Positions 45,621 through 54,702 of a stretch of 64,000 bases of DNA are shown piece by piece. The position numbers were made by a program, and so were the translations under genes. This stretch comes from CAVTJL01 sp963828215 (GTDB lineage: Bacteria; Pseudomonadota; Alphaproteobacteria; Geminicoccales; Geminicoccaceae), in contig CAWHFO010000059.1 of NCBI GenBank assembly GCA_963828215.1, positions 186,001 to 250,000 of the forward strand, written 5' to 3'. Every line of letters starts with the position of its first letter. Position 1 is the first letter of the stretch. The notes under the pieces were generated by a model. That model had not been told where the DNA came from. It saw only the letters and a list, made by a program, of their open reading frames with translations, and ran no database searches.

Positions 45621-46538
45621 TCAACCGGGCGGCCGGCCCTTGACCTCGATCCCCGCGAGCCGCTCGTAGACCTTCACGACCGCCGAATCGTCCTCGCGGC
45701 CATGACCGGCGGCCGCCGCCGCGAGATATTGCTGGTGCGCCGCGGCCGCGAGGGGCAGCGGGAACCGCAGCTCGTGGCCGGTATCGAGCACGATGCCGAG
45801 GTCCTTGACGAAGATCTCGACCGCCGACAGCGGCGAGAAGTCCCGGCCGAGGATGTGCGGGACCCGGTTGGTGAACATCCAGGAATTGCCGGCGCTGTTC
45901 GAGATCACCTCGAAGAGCGTCGTCGCATCGGCCCCGGCCCGAACGCCGAGCGCCATCGCCTCGCAGGCCGCGGCGATGTGCACGCCGGCCAGATGCTGGT
46001 TGATCATCTTGACGGTCGAGCCGATGCCGGGCAGGTCGCCCAGCCGGTAGACCTTGCCCGCCATCGCCTCGAGCGCCTTCTCGGCCGCGGCGAACGCCTC
46101 GGGCGCGCCCGAGGCCATGACGGTGAGCTTGCCCGCCTCGGCGCCGACGCGGCCGCCGGAGACCGGGGCGTCGAGCAGGTGGCGACCATCGCCGGCCAGG
46201 CGCTCGCCCAGCTGTCTCGCGAAGGCCGGCGCGACCGTGCTGTGGAGCACGATCGTAGCACCCTTGCGGGTTCCGGCCGCAGCACCGCCTTCGCCGAACA
46301 GCACCGCCTCCGCCTGCGCCGCGGTCGCGACGACCAGGATCAGGAGACCGGCATCGGCCGCCGCCTCAGCCGGCGTGGTCGCCCCGGACCCGCCGGCTTC
46401 CGCGAGCCGGCGAACGGCCGCATCGACGACGTCATAGCCGCTGACGCTCAGGCCCGCCCGCACGAGGTTGACGGCCATCGGCAGGCCCATCGCACCCAGG
46501 CCGATGAAGCCGACGGGCCGGTCACCAAGCTCAGCCAT
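45621..46538 (-). CDS. 3-hydroxyisobutyrate dehydrogenase-family oxidoreductase
   Basis: This 305-residue beta-hydroxyacid dehydrogenase has the Rossmann motif VGFIGLGAMGLPMAVNLVRAG, the substrate site LLDAPVSGGRVGAEAGKLTVM, and the catalytic Lys in IGSTVKMINQHLAGVHIAAACEAM. Members oxidise 3-hydroxyisobutyrate, tartronate semialdehyde, L-threonate or similar; the DAPVSGGRVGAEAGKLTVM stretch and GIVLDTGHELRFPLPL are most like the threonate dehydrogenase side. ATG 46538 with GGGGAGG upstream is clear. It precedes the AI-2E-family gene and lies 119 bases from the nitrilase gene. Confidence 0.88.
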   Translation of the reverse strand: MAELGDRPVGFIGLGAMGLPMAVNLVRAGLSVSGYDVVDAAVRRLAEAGGSGATTPAEAAADAGLLILVVATAAQAEAVLFGEGGAAAGTRKGATIVLHSTVAPAFARQLGERLAGDGRHLLDAPVSGGRVGAEAGKLTVMASGAPEAFAAAEKALEAMAGKVYRLGDLPGIGSTVKMINQHLAGVHIAAACEAMALGVRAGADATTLFEVISNSAGNSWMFTNRVPHILGRDFSPLSAVEIFVKDLGIVLDTGHELRFPLPLAAAAHQQYLAAAAAGHGREDDSAVVKVYERLAGIEVKGRPPG

Positions 46539-46657
46539 CGAGACGCCTCCCCAGTCGCTGCGCCGCCCATCTTCGCAGGCGTGCACCAATAGACACCGGC
46601 GCGGTCAGGGACAAGCCGCTGACGTGGATCGCAGGGCGGCGGGCGTCTGCGCCCGGC

Positions 46658-47473
46658 TCAGCCGGCGAGGACGCGATGCTCGTGGACCGGGATGTTCTGT
46701 CGGACCTGCCCGAGATAGGCGAGGTCGATGCGGGCCGTGGCGAAGCCCACGCTGTCCTGCGCCTGCGCCAGGACGTGGCCCCAGGGATCGACGATCATGG
46801 AGTGGCCCCAGCAGGAGCGGATCTCGTTGCCTGAGGGATAGGCCCCCCATTGGGCGGAGGCCGCCACATAGGTCTCGGTCTCGATCGCGCGCGAGCGGAG
46901 CAGCACCTCCCAATGGTCCTTGCCGGTCTGCAGGGTGAAGGCCGCGGGCACCATGATGACCTGGGCACCCCGGGCGGCGAGCCCGCGATAGAGCTCGCCG
47001 AACCGCAGATCGTAGCAGATCGTGCAGCCGACCTTCACGCCCTCGGCCTCGTAGACGACGAGCCGGTCGCCGCGGCCCACGACCGCCGACTCCCGATAGG
47101 CCCGCCCGTCGGGCGCCGTGACGTCGAAGAGATGGATCTTGCGGTAGCGGGCGATCTCGTTGCCGCCCCGATCGAACGCCACCGTGGTGTTGTAGACTTG
47201 GTCCTTCTCACGCTCGAAGAAGCTGCCGCCGTGAACGAAGACGCCGTGGCTGCGGGCCATGTCCTGAAGGACCTTGTAGGCCTCGCCGCCGGGCAGGGCC
47301 TCGGCCGAGGCCTGCCGATCCGGCGTCGTGCCGCCCATGAACGCCCAGACCTCCGGAAGGACCAGAAGATCCGGCCGGTCCTCCCGCACCGCCTCGGCCG
47401 CGAGCTTTCGCGCCTGCTCGAGATTGGCGGCCATGTCGTTGACCGAGTTCATCTGAAGGACGCTGATGCGCAT
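46658..47473 (-). CDS. nitrilase-superfamily amidohydrolase
   Basis: This 271-residue protein belongs to the carbon-nitrogen hydrolase (nitrilase) superfamily. The Glu-Lys-Cys triad is visible: DLLVLPEVWAFM (Glu), ARYRKIHLFDVTAPDGRAYRES (Lys) and VGCTICYDLRFGELYR (Cys). The Nit1/Nit2-like CYDLRF pattern and length suggest an omega-amidase or deaminated-glutathione amidase-like function. ATG 47473 (MRISVLQMNS) is the natural start. It lies 119 bases upstream of the dehydrogenase gene on the same strand; DUF1501 follows on the other side. Confidence 0.88.
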   Translation of the reverse strand: MRISVLQMNSVNDMAANLEQARKLAAEAVREDRPDLLVLPEVWAFMGGTTPDRQASAEALPGGEAYKVLQDMARSHGVFVHGGSFFEREKDQVYNTTVAFDRGGNEIARYRKIHLFDVTAPDGRAYRESAVVGRGDRLVVYEAEGVKVGCTICYDLRFGELYRGLAARGAQVIMVPAAFTLQTGKDHWEVLLRSRAIETETYVAASAQWGAYPSGNEIRSCWGHSMIVDPWGHVLAQAQDSVGFATARIDLAYLGQVRQNIPVHEHRVLAG

Positions 47474-47551
47474 CGCCGGGTTCCCCGTGGACCGCTCCGA
47501 TCCTAGCGGCACGGCGTCCGGCTCGAAAGGTCCGGCCGGCGGCAGGCGTGC

Positions 47552-48760
47552 TCAGGCCCGGACGATCTCCGACAGGGCGGCGACCGACCTGCTCTCGGGG
47601 AAGACGATGCGCTCGACACCGTCCGGCGGCAGCCGCAGATGGTCGACCAGGACGGCCTTCAGGAGGGCGCGGAGGTCGGTCGTCGGCGCCAGATCGCGCC
47701 CCTGATAGAGCTTCTCGGCGGCGAGGCCGGGCCAGCGGCCGATCACCCGCCCGCCGTCGATGGCACCGCCTGCGAGGGCGGCGACCGTCGCCGTGCCGTG
47801 ATCGGTTCCACCCGTGCCGTTCTCCCGGACGGTCCGTCCGAACTCCGTGACGACGACGACGGCGGCTCGATGCCAGGCATCGCCCAGGCCTTCCCGGAGC
47901 CTGGCCAGGGCCGAGTCGAGCATTCCCAGCTGACGGGCCAGCCTGCCGTCGCCCGCCCCCTGCCCGACATGGGTGTCCCAGCCGTTCAGCTCCAGCACGG
48001 CGACGCGGGCACCGTCGGGCGCGGCCAGCAGCTTGCCGGCCTCGAGCGCCATGGTATCGACCGCCTGGGCGTCGCGCCTCGCCATGCCCGCCATGTCGCC
48101 GCCCACGATGTCGTCCGTCATGGAGCGCGTGGCCAAGGCCTCGGCGAACACCGGGCCGAGGGACGCATCGGCCGCGTAGAGCTCCTGCAGCCTCGAAAGG
48201 AAATCGGTGTCCGGCTCGGGCAGCGCCGTCGGCGCCCAGCTCGCCACCGGGGTCGCTCCCCTGAGCGTCAGCGGGATCGTCTGGCCGACCGCCAGCCCGA
48301 TCCGCCGCCCGTCCGCTCCCATGAGCCCCAGGGCCCGGTTGAGCCAGCCGTCGCTGCGCGCATGGGGAGCCACGGCCCCGTTCTCGAGCAGGTCCTGGCC
48401 GTCGAAATGCGAGCGCTCGCGATAGGGTGTCGCGACGGCGTGGACGACGAGGAGGTCGCTCGACCGGTACCATCCGTGCAGCGTCTGCAGGGCCGGATGG
48501 AGCCCGAACCGGCCGTCGAGATCCAGGAGCCCGCCTGTGGCGCCGGGGTCGGGAAGCGCAAGCCCGCCGCGAGCCGACCTGTAGTCCGGGTCGGCATAGG
48601 GTGCCACGGCGCCGAGCCCGTCCATCGCCCCGCGCAGGATGACCGTCACGAAGCGCTCGCTGGTCGGCGCCGCCGCGAGCAGGACCCGCGGCGCCATCAG
48701 GCCGGCACCCGCGAGGCAGCAGGCGCCCGTCATCCGCAGGAGCTCACGACGGCTCGTCAT
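47552..48760 (-). CDS. DUF1501 secreted protein (sulfatase-like fold)
   Basis: This 402-residue protein begins TSRRELLRMTGACCLAGAGLMAPRVLLAA, a Tat-like signal peptide. DUF1501 landmarks are VTVILRGAMDGLGAVAPYADPDYRSARGGLALPDPG in pieces, LHPALQTLHGWYRSSDLLVVHAVATPYRERSHFDGQDLLENG in pieces, VAVLELNGWDTHVGQG, VVVVTEFGRTVRENGTGGTDHGTATV in pieces. The family has an alkaline-phosphatase/sulfatase-like core and unknown substrates. It is encoded after DUF1800, its constant genomic partner. Confidence 0.9.
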   Translation of the reverse strand: MTSRRELLRMTGACCLAGAGLMAPRVLLAAAPTSERFVTVILRGAMDGLGAVAPYADPDYRSARGGLALPDPGATGGLLDLDGRFGLHPALQTLHGWYRSSDLLVVHAVATPYRERSHFDGQDLLENGAVAPHARSDGWLNRALGLMGADGRRIGLAVGQTIPLTLRGATPVASWAPTALPEPDTDFLSRLQELYAADASLGPVFAEALATRSMTDDIVGGDMAGMARRDAQAVDTMALEAGKLLAAPDGARVAVLELNGWDTHVGQGAGDGRLARQLGMLDSALARLREGLGDAWHRAAVVVVTEFGRTVRENGTGGTDHGTATVAALAGGAIDGGRVIGRWPGLAAEKLYQGRDLAPTTDLRALLKAVLVDHLRLPPDGVERIVFPESRSVAALSEIVRA

Positions 48761-48785
48761 GGCGTCGTCTCCGCTGGCCAGGGTC

Positions 48786-50102
48786 TCATCTCCGCTGGAA
48801 GGTCGGGCTGGCGATCAGCATCGCCGTGGCCTCGGCCGCCGAAGGCGCCCGCGCCACCGCCCCGCGCAGCGGCTCTCCCGCCACCGGGCCGAGGCTCGCC
48901 TCGAGGACCAGGCGGGCGTCGACCGCGCTGCCGCTCCGTCGCGCCAGCGCCATGGCCCAGTCGGCTCGCTGCAGCAGCCCCTCCGGGGCCAGCCAGCCGG
49001 CCGCCGTGTCCGGCCAGCCGGCAGGCGACGGTGCTGCGAAGGGCTGCTGACCGAGGAGCCTGAGCGAGCCCAGCAGGGTGTCGTCCGGAACCTCGACGGG
49101 GATCGCCCGGAGCGCCGAGACGACCAGCTCGTTGGGCGACTTGAGCTTGGCGAGGGCCGGCTGCCAGGCCTCGTCCGACAGCACCAGCGATCGTGTGACG
49201 GCGCCGAGATCGCCACCGCTATCCAGGAACCTGCGCGCCACGAGGTCGACCAGGCCCGGCGGTGGATCGTCCGCCAGGAGGTGGCGGGACAGCTTGAACG
49301 CCAAGTGCCGGGCGGTCGAGGGATGGCTGGCCAGCGCATCCAGGGCTCGCTCGCCCTCCTCGATGCCGCCTTCGGCATAGGGCACACCGAGAAGAGCCTT
49401 CCGGCCGGGCTCGTGCGCCCGCTCGCGGAACAGAAACGCGCCATCGTCCCCGATCGACCAGCCGGTCAGGATGCGCGCGAGGGCGGTGACGTCCGCCTGA
49501 CCATAGCCGCCGCCCACGCCCAGGGTGTGGAGCTCCATGAGCTCGCGGCCGAGATTCTCGTTGAGCCCCTTGCCGCGGCGCACGCCGACGAGCGATCCGG
49601 GGCCCACCGAGCGGGCATTGTCGAGATAGAGGAGCATCGCCGGATGCTTGACGACAGCCCCCAGCATGTCGCGGAATCGGCCCGTCACGTAGGGGCGGAT
49701 CGCCTCGCGCTCAAACGGGCCGACGAGACTTCCGATCACCGGCCTCTGGATCGAGACCGTGAAATGATTGGACCAGAAAAGGACGAGACGCTCGCGAAAG
49801 CTCTCGGTCGAGGCGATCTGGGCCCGCGTGCGGGCGATCGCCTCCCGGCGATAGGCCTGGACCATGGCCTTGCGGAGCTGCTGCTTCGCCCCCGGATCGG
49901 TATCGGGGCCGCGCACCGCCATGATCCGGGCCATGGCCTGGGCTCCGGTGTCGAAGCCCATCAGCTGCTCGGGCAGGGATCCGGGCCCCTCCAGCTGGCG
50001 CAGCACGAAGGCATGCGGATCCGCCGCAGCCGCGGCCAGCTCTCCGCCACGGGCGCCCTGGCCCATCCGGCCCGTCGCGACGAAGGCGTCGGTCAGGGAC
50101 AA
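48786..50102 (-). CDS. DUF1800 family protein
   Basis: This 438-residue protein shows DUF1800 landmarks: RERLVLFWSNHFTVSIQRP, GRFRDMLGAVVKHPAMLLYLDN, GLNENLGRELMELHTLGVGGGYGQADVTALARILTGWSI in pieces, STARHLAFKLSRHLLADDPP and SPNELVVSALRAI. It starts at a TTG one base after the metal-sensor stop and precedes DUF1501 by about 25 bases. DUF1800 and DUF1501 pairs are presumed to work together at the cell surface or periplasm; their activity is unknown. The link to a sigma-factor operon is unusual. Confidence 0.9.
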   Translation of the reverse strand: MSLTDAFVATGRMGQGARGGELAAAAADPHAFVLRQLEGPGSLPEQLMGFDTGAQAMARIMAVRGPDTDPGAKQQLRKAMVQAYRREAIARTRAQIASTESFRERLVLFWSNHFTVSIQRPVIGSLVGPFEREAIRPYVTGRFRDMLGAVVKHPAMLLYLDNARSVGPGSLVGVRRGKGLNENLGRELMELHTLGVGGGYGQADVTALARILTGWSIGDDGAFLFRERAHEPGRKALLGVPYAEGGIEEGERALDALASHPSTARHLAFKLSRHLLADDPPPGLVDLVARRFLDSGGDLGAVTRSLVLSDEAWQPALAKLKSPNELVVSALRAIPVEVPDDTLLGSLRLLGQQPFAAPSPAGWPDTAAGWLAPEGLLQRADWAMALARRSGSAVDARLVLEASLGPVAGEPLRGAVARAPSAAEATAMLIASPTFQRR

Positions 50103-50103
50103 G

Positions 50104-50550
50104 TCAGAGCTTGCCCATGATCGGCGGCCACCAGCCTTCCCGGACGCCCGGGGGCATCGCGACGGCGGCGTCGACGATGGCTTGATGAAAGACGTTCTGG
50201 GTGGCGGACGTCTCGTCCCGCAGATGCGCCAGGGCCTGCTCCAGCGCCGCCTTGTCGAGGGTCGGCGCCTGGATCAGCTTCGAGACGGAGCGGCGGGCCT
50301 CGCGAAGCTTGTGGACCTGATCGAGGAGCTGTGCCTTCCGGGCATTGACGGCGGATCGCACCGCCTGCAGACCCTCCGGCGGAAGGTTCTGCGAAAGCCG
50401 GCTGACGGCGCGGTCGATGAGGCTGCCCTGGGGTGGCTCGTCCTCGGCGAGCTTGCCGCCCGCGACCAGGCCGGCGACGAAAAGATTGGTCGCGAGCGAG
50501 AGCACGAGAAAGCCGAAGAGGGCGATCGCCCAGGATCGGCGAAGGATCAC
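50104..50550 (-). CDS. periplasmic heavy-metal sensor-like protein
   Basis: This 148-residue protein has an N-terminal anchor (WAIALFGFLVLSLATNLFVAGLVAGG) and a helical periplasmic domain (VSRLSQNLPPEGLQAVRSAVNARKAQLLDQVHKLREARRSVSKLI in pieces) like CnrX/ZraP-type heavy-metal sensors. The start is a GTG overlapping the anti-sigma stop as GTGA. Such proteins bind metals or modulate ECF sigma activity through the anti-sigma factor. No His/Cys-rich metal site is obvious, so metal binding is an inference from the family. Confidence 0.75.
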   Translation of the reverse strand: MILRRSWAIALFGFLVLSLATNLFVAGLVAGGKLAEDEPPQGSLIDRAVSRLSQNLPPEGLQAVRSAVNARKAQLLDQVHKLREARRSVSKLIQAPTLDKAALEQALAHLRDETSATQNVFHQAIVDAAVAMPPGVREGWWPPIMGKL

Positions 50551-50852
50551 GAGCCGTCTCCGAGCCCCGCGGCCACGCCCTGGAACAGCACCGCGATCTC
50601 CGAGGGGGCCGGGTCGGCGCTGGCGACCGTCGCCCGGGCGCTGCCAATCCAGATGCCGAGCAGGAGCGAGGCCGCCAACGTGGCGATGCCCGCGGCGAGG
50701 GCCACCCGCGTGGCGTCGAGCAGGTCGGCGAGACTCCGGACCCGCTGTGGCCTGCTCGCCGGAATGGACGCCAGGCGCCGCCGGAGCCCGACGGATGGCT
50801 CGACCGGGCCGAGCTCCCGCCGCAGAAACGCCTCCAACCGAGTCTCGTCCAT
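50547..50852 (-). CDS. small membrane anti-sigma factor
   Basis: This 101-residue protein has a cytoplasmic N-terminus (MDETRLEAFLRRELGPVEPSVGLRRRL in pieces), one membrane helix (ALAAGIATLAASLLLGIWIG) and a short outer tail. I choose ATG 50852 because AGGAG sits correctly before it, whereas the ATG at 50861 overlaps that site. Placement three bases after the ECF sigma gene and before a periplasmic sensor matches the CnrY-type anti-sigma role. The sequence itself is too short for a firm family call. Confidence 0.7.
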   Translation of the reverse strand: MDETRLEAFLRRELGPVEPSVGLRRRLASIPASRPQRVRSLADLLDATRVALAAGIATLAASLLLGIWIGSARATVASADPAPSEIAVLFQGVAAGLGDGS

Positions 50853-50864
50853 CTTCCCCATCTC

Positions 50865-51431
50865 CTATTCCTCGGCCGTGCCGAGACGGCTCCTGAGCTC
50901 CCGGCGGGCCCTGACGAGGAGCGATTCGACCGCGCCGACGGAGATGTCCATGACCTCCGCAACCTCGGCGTTGCTCAGCCCGCCGGCATAGGTAAGGGCC
51001 AGCGCCGTCCGCTGGCGGTCCGGCAAGAGCCGCACGGCGGCCGCCAGCGCTTGCCGCTGCGTCTCGTCGACCAGTCGGATCTCCACCCCGGGCTCCGGGT
51101 CCGGCACCTCCGCGGCGACCTCGAGATCGTCGTGCCGCCGGTGCTTGCGGCGCCGGTGCAGGTCGAGGCAGAGGTTGAGCACGACCCGATGCAGCCAGGT
51201 GGAAAAGCGCGGCCCGTGAGCCCGCCAGCGCCCGGCGCCGGTCCAGACGCGAACGAAGGCATCCTGGACGATGTCCTCGGCGTCGGCACGGCTCTGCACC
51301 ATGCGGAAGGCGACTGCGAACGCACGGTCGGTGTGCCGCGCGAGCAGAAGCCGGAAAGCCGCGGCTTCCCCGCCCGCGATCCGCGCCATGAGCACGTCGT
51401 CCGAGACATCCGGATCCTCCGTCTCCCGCAT
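50865..51431 (-). CDS. ECF sigma factor
   Basis: This extracytoplasmic-function sigma factor of 188 residues has region 2 (ARIAGGEAAAFRLLLARHTDRAFAVAFRMVQSRADAEDIVQDAFVRVW in pieces) and region 4 (LPDRQRTALALTYAGGLSNAEVAEVMDISVGAVESLLVRARRELR in pieces). ATG 51431 is chosen because region 2 begins shortly after it. It heads an operon with the anti-sigma factor, sensor-like protein, DUF1800 and DUF1501 proteins, so it probably activates its own operon in response to a periplasmic signal. No -35/-10 ECF promoter could be assigned. Confidence 0.9.
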   Translation of the reverse strand: MRETEDPDVSDDVLMARIAGGEAAAFRLLLARHTDRAFAVAFRMVQSRADAEDIVQDAFVRVWTGAGRWRAHGPRFSTWLHRVVLNLCLDLHRRRKHRRHDDLEVAAEVPDPEPGVEIRLVDETQRQALAAAVRLLPDRQRTALALTYAGGLSNAEVAEVMDISVGAVESLLVRARRELRSRLGTAEE

Positions 51432-51916
51432 GCCGACGCCGCGGAGCCGCCGGTCAGGCCAAGGGGCGGCAGCTATCAGGCAGCTCATCCGAGATCAGCT
51501 TGCCGACTTGGCGGGAGCCGGTATCGGCTCGCCGGGCGGATGCCGTGACGCCCGGCCACCGCCCCGGGCCGCGGCCGCCCCTCTGCCACCCCGGCCGCGT
51601 GCCGGGTCGACCGGGTCGACGCGCAGGCGCAGGCCTCGCATCCGCCGTGCTTCCCGTGGCCGGGACGGCTCCGCCCGCCTGCCACCGGATCGCCCACCCC
51701 GGCACGGGTCCGCCGATCCCCATCTCGCCTCCTCTCGCTCATCGCCCGTGGTCGGCCCGAACCGTGCGCTCCGACATTGACACGCCTCGACGGAGCAAAC
51801 CCTGCACTGCGGACCCGGTCCGGCCCCCACGCACCTCATGCGCCTTCGAGGCCTCGATTGCATCAGCTGCGGGATGACGCCACTCTCCGCCCCCAGACAC
51901 GATCGGGAGCCCTGCC
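51432..51916. other. 485-bp intergenic region between the ECF operon and glycerate kinase
   Basis: This region is GC-rich and has open frames on both strands, but none has recognisable domains or a credible ribosome site. It should contain the divergent promoters for the ECF sigma operon and the glycerate kinase operon. Direct repeats CGGGTCGACCGGGTCGAC occur near 51604-51621. I see nothing else assignable. Confidence 0.4.
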
Positions 51917-53185
51917 ATGCTCGAGACAGCGCGGAGCGCCTTGCGGGCGATGTTCGATGCCGCTGTCCAGGCGGCGTTGCCCGGGCATATCCTGCCGGGC
52001 AATCTGCCCGACCGACCGAAGGGGCGGACCGTCGTGGTCGGCGCCGGGAAGGCGTCGGCCGCCATGGCGCGCTGCCTCGAGCAGCACTGGGACGGCCCGC
52101 TCGAGGGGCTCGTCGTCACGCGCTACGGCCACGCCGTGCCGTGCCAGCGCATCGAGATCGTCGAGGCCGCCCATCCGGTGCCCGATGCAGCCGGCGAGGC
52201 CGCCGCGGCCCGCATCCTCGAGCGCGTCGGAGGGCTGGGCGAGGACGATCTGGTCATCGCCCTCGTCTCGGGCGGGGGCTCGGCCCTTCTGGCCCTGCCG
52301 GCCCCGGGCCTCACTCTCGAGCACAAACGGACGATCAACCGGGCGCTGCTCCGCTCCGGCGCCAACATTCACGAGATGAACTGCGTGAGGAAGCATCTCT
52401 CGGCGATAAAGGGCGGCCGCCTCGCCGCCGCCGCCTTCCCGGCGCGGCTCGTGGCTCTCCTGATCTCGGACGTGCCGGGCGACGATCCGTCGGTCATCGC
52501 CTCGGGCCCGACGGTCGCCGACGCGACCACCTTCGCCGAGGCCCGGGCCATTCTCCGCAAATACGATATCGGGGAGCCGGCCGCCGTCCTGGCCCATCTG
52601 GACGCTGCCCGGGACGAGACGCCCAAGCCCGGAGACCGGCGGCTCGGCCGGTCGGAGACGGTGATCATCGCCACCCCCCAGCGCTCTCTCGAGGCGGCCG
52701 CGGCGGTGGCGCGCGGTCACGGCCTCGAGCCCGTGATCCTGGGCGACGCCATCGAGGGCGAGGCCCGCGAGGTCGCCAAGGTGATGGCCGGTATCGCCCG
52801 GCAGGTCGACCGCCACCGCCAGCCGGCGCCGCCGCCCTGCGTGCTGCTGTCCGGCGGGGAGACGACCGTGACGGTCCGGGGCCGTGGCCGGGGCGGGCGC
52901 AATGTCGAGTTTCTGCTAGGCCTCGCCGTCGAGCTTCAGGGCCATCCGGCGATCGCCGCGATCGCCGGCGACACGGACGGCATCGACGGTGCCGAGGAGG
53001 TGGCGGGCGCCCTCGTTCTCCCCGACACGCTGGCGCGGGCCGCAGCCCGCGGCCTGAACGCTGCGGAACGGCTGGCCGACAATGACGGGCACGGCTTCTT
53101 CGAGGCGCTGGGCGATCAGCTCGTCACCGGCCCGACGCTCACCAACGTCAACGACTTCCGGGCCATCCTCGTCGACGCGCGATGA
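51917..53185 (+). CDS. glycerate 2-kinase (MOFRL/GckA family)
   Basis: This intact 422-residue kinase phosphorylates glycerate with ATP. It has VVVGAGKASAAMARCLE, VVTRYGHAVPCQRIEIVEAAHPVPDAAG in pieces, LVIALVSGGGSALLALPAPG, LLRSGANIHEMNCVRKHLSAIKGGRLA in pieces, LLISDVPGDDPSVIASGPT, and the MOFRL C-terminal domain VLLSGGETTVTVRGRGRGGRN, IAAIAGDTDGIDGAEEVAGA. The ATG has GGGAG eight bases upstream. Its stop overlaps the cobQ start as ATGA, an unexpected coupling of glycerate metabolism with cobalamin synthesis. Confidence 0.92.
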   Translation: MLETARSALRAMFDAAVQAALPGHILPGNLPDRPKGRTVVVGAGKASAAMARCLEQHWDGPLEGLVVTRYGHAVPCQRIEIVEAAHPVPDAAGEAAAARILERVGGLGEDDLVIALVSGGGSALLALPAPGLTLEHKRTINRALLRSGANIHEMNCVRKHLSAIKGGRLAAAAFPARLVALLISDVPGDDPSVIASGPTVADATTFAEARAILRKYDIGEPAAVLAHLDAARDETPKPGDRRLGRSETVIIATPQRSLEAAAAVARGHGLEPVILGDAIEGEAREVAKVMAGIARQVDRHRQPAPPPCVLLSGGETTVTVRGRGRGGRNVEFLLGLAVELQGHPAIAAIAGDTDGIDGAEEVAGALVLPDTLARAAARGLNAAERLADNDGHGFFEALGDQLVTGPTLTNVNDFRAILVDAR

Positions 53186-54702
53186 GCGCCGTCCCGGCCC
53201 TCATGATCCAGGGCACGGCCTCCGACGCCGGCAAGTCCGTGCTGGTGGCCGGCCTGTGCCGCGCCTTCGCCAAGCGCGGCCTCCGCGTCCGCCCCTTCAA
53301 GCCGCAGAACATGAGCAACAACGCGGCGGCCACGGCCGACGGCCACGAGATCGGGCGCGCCCAGGCGCTGCAGGCGCGGGCCTGCGGGGTGGCCGCCAGC
53401 GCGCACATGAACCCGGTTCTCCTGAAGCCGGAAGCGGAGGCGCGGGCCCAGCTCGTGCTGCAGGGGCGGGTGCTGGGGTCGCATCGGGCGGTCGACTATC
53501 ACCGGCTGAAGCCAGAACTCATGCCGGCGGTCCTCGAGAGCTTCGGGATGCTGGCGGAGGAGGCGGACCTCATGCTCTGCGAGGGGGCCGGAAGCCCGGC
53601 CGAGGTCAATCTCCGCGAGGGCGACATCGCCAATATGGGCTTCGCCCTCGCCGCCGGCGTCCCCGTGGTGCTGGTCGGCGACGTCGAGCGCGGCGGCGTC
53701 ATCGCCCAGCTCGTCGGCACGGCGGCGCTGCTCCTGCCGGAGGAGCGCGCCCTGCTGCGCGGCTATATCGTCAACAAGTTCCGGGGCGACCCCCGGCTGT
53801 TCGACACGGCCCTGTCGGTCATCGAGGACCGCACCCGCATCCCGGGGCTCGGCGTCGTCCCCTGGCTCGACAGCCTGAGGCACCTGCCCAAGGAGGACTC
53901 GCTGGGCCTGGCCGGTCTGGCGCGGGGGTCCGGCCGAGGTGTCCGGATCGTCGTGCCACGCCTGCCGCACATCGCCAATTTCGACGATCTCGATCCGCTT
54001 TCGCAGGAGCCGGGGGTCGATCTGGCCGTGGTCGAGCCCGGCACCGCCCTGCCCGGCGACGCCGACCTTTTTCTGTTGCCCGGCAGCAAGGCGACCCTCG
54101 CGGATCTGGCTTGCCTGCGCGAGACCGGCTGGGACATCGACATCCTGGCGCACCATCGCCGCGGCGGCCACGTTCTCGGCCTCTGCGGCGGCTACCAGAT
54201 GCTCGGGCGCTCGATCGACGATCCCATGGGCCTCGAAGGCCGGCGGGGCGAGGTCCCGGGCCTCGGCCTGCTCGATGTCCGGACCTCGCTGCTGGCCGAC
54301 AAGACGGTCCGTCTCGCCCAGGGCCGGGAGGTGGTCTCGGGCCTGCCCGTCCAGGGCTACGAGATCCATCTCGGCCGCACCGAGGGACCCGACACGGTCC
54401 GGCCGATGCTCGAGATCGGCGGCCGGCCGGAGGGGGCGCGAGGCGCCACCGGCCGGGTCATGGGGTGCTATCTGCACGGCATCTTCGCCTGCGACGGGTT
54501 CAGGTCCGCCTTTCTCGAGCGGCTGCGCAGCGGCGCCGCCTCGGCCCTCGCCTACGAGGCGCAGGTCGAGGCCGCGCTCGACGAGCTGGCCCGGCATCTC
54601 GAGCGCCATCTGGCCGTCGACCGCCTGCTCGCGATCGCCCGCGACCGACCTCAGCCGAGAAGGGCCAGCCCGGCGACGGCGAGCGCGGCCAGCGGCCAGT
54701 AG
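53182..54702 (+). CDS. cobQ: cobyric acid synthase CobQ
   Basis: CobQ amidates four carboxylates of adenosylcobyrinic acid diamide, using glutamine and ATP. The intact 506-residue protein has the ATP-binding MIQGTASDAGKSVLVAGLCRAF, FKPQNMSNNAAATADGHEIGRAQALQA in pieces, LCEGAGSPAEVNLR, VLVGDVERGGVIAQLVG, IVNKFRGD and the glutaminase nucleophile in HVLGLCGGYQMLG with downstream GCYLHGIFACDGFR. It overlaps the glycerate kinase stop by four bases. Its 3' end overlaps the converging cobD gene by about 50 bases. Confidence 0.95.
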   Translation: MSAVPALMIQGTASDAGKSVLVAGLCRAFAKRGLRVRPFKPQNMSNNAAATADGHEIGRAQALQARACGVAASAHMNPVLLKPEAEARAQLVLQGRVLGSHRAVDYHRLKPELMPAVLESFGMLAEEADLMLCEGAGSPAEVNLREGDIANMGFALAAGVPVVLVGDVERGGVIAQLVGTAALLLPEERALLRGYIVNKFRGDPRLFDTALSVIEDRTRIPGLGVVPWLDSLRHLPKEDSLGLAGLARGSGRGVRIVVPRLPHIANFDDLDPLSQEPGVDLAVVEPGTALPGDADLFLLPGSKATLADLACLRETGWDIDILAHHRRGGHVLGLCGGYQMLGRSIDDPMGLEGRRGEVPGLGLLDVRTSLLADKTVRLAQGREVVSGLPVQGYEIHLGRTEGPDTVRPMLEIGGRPEGARGATGRVMGCYLHGIFACDGFRSAFLERLRSGAASALAYEAQVEAALDELARHLERHLAVDRLLAIARDRPQPRRASPATASAASGQ

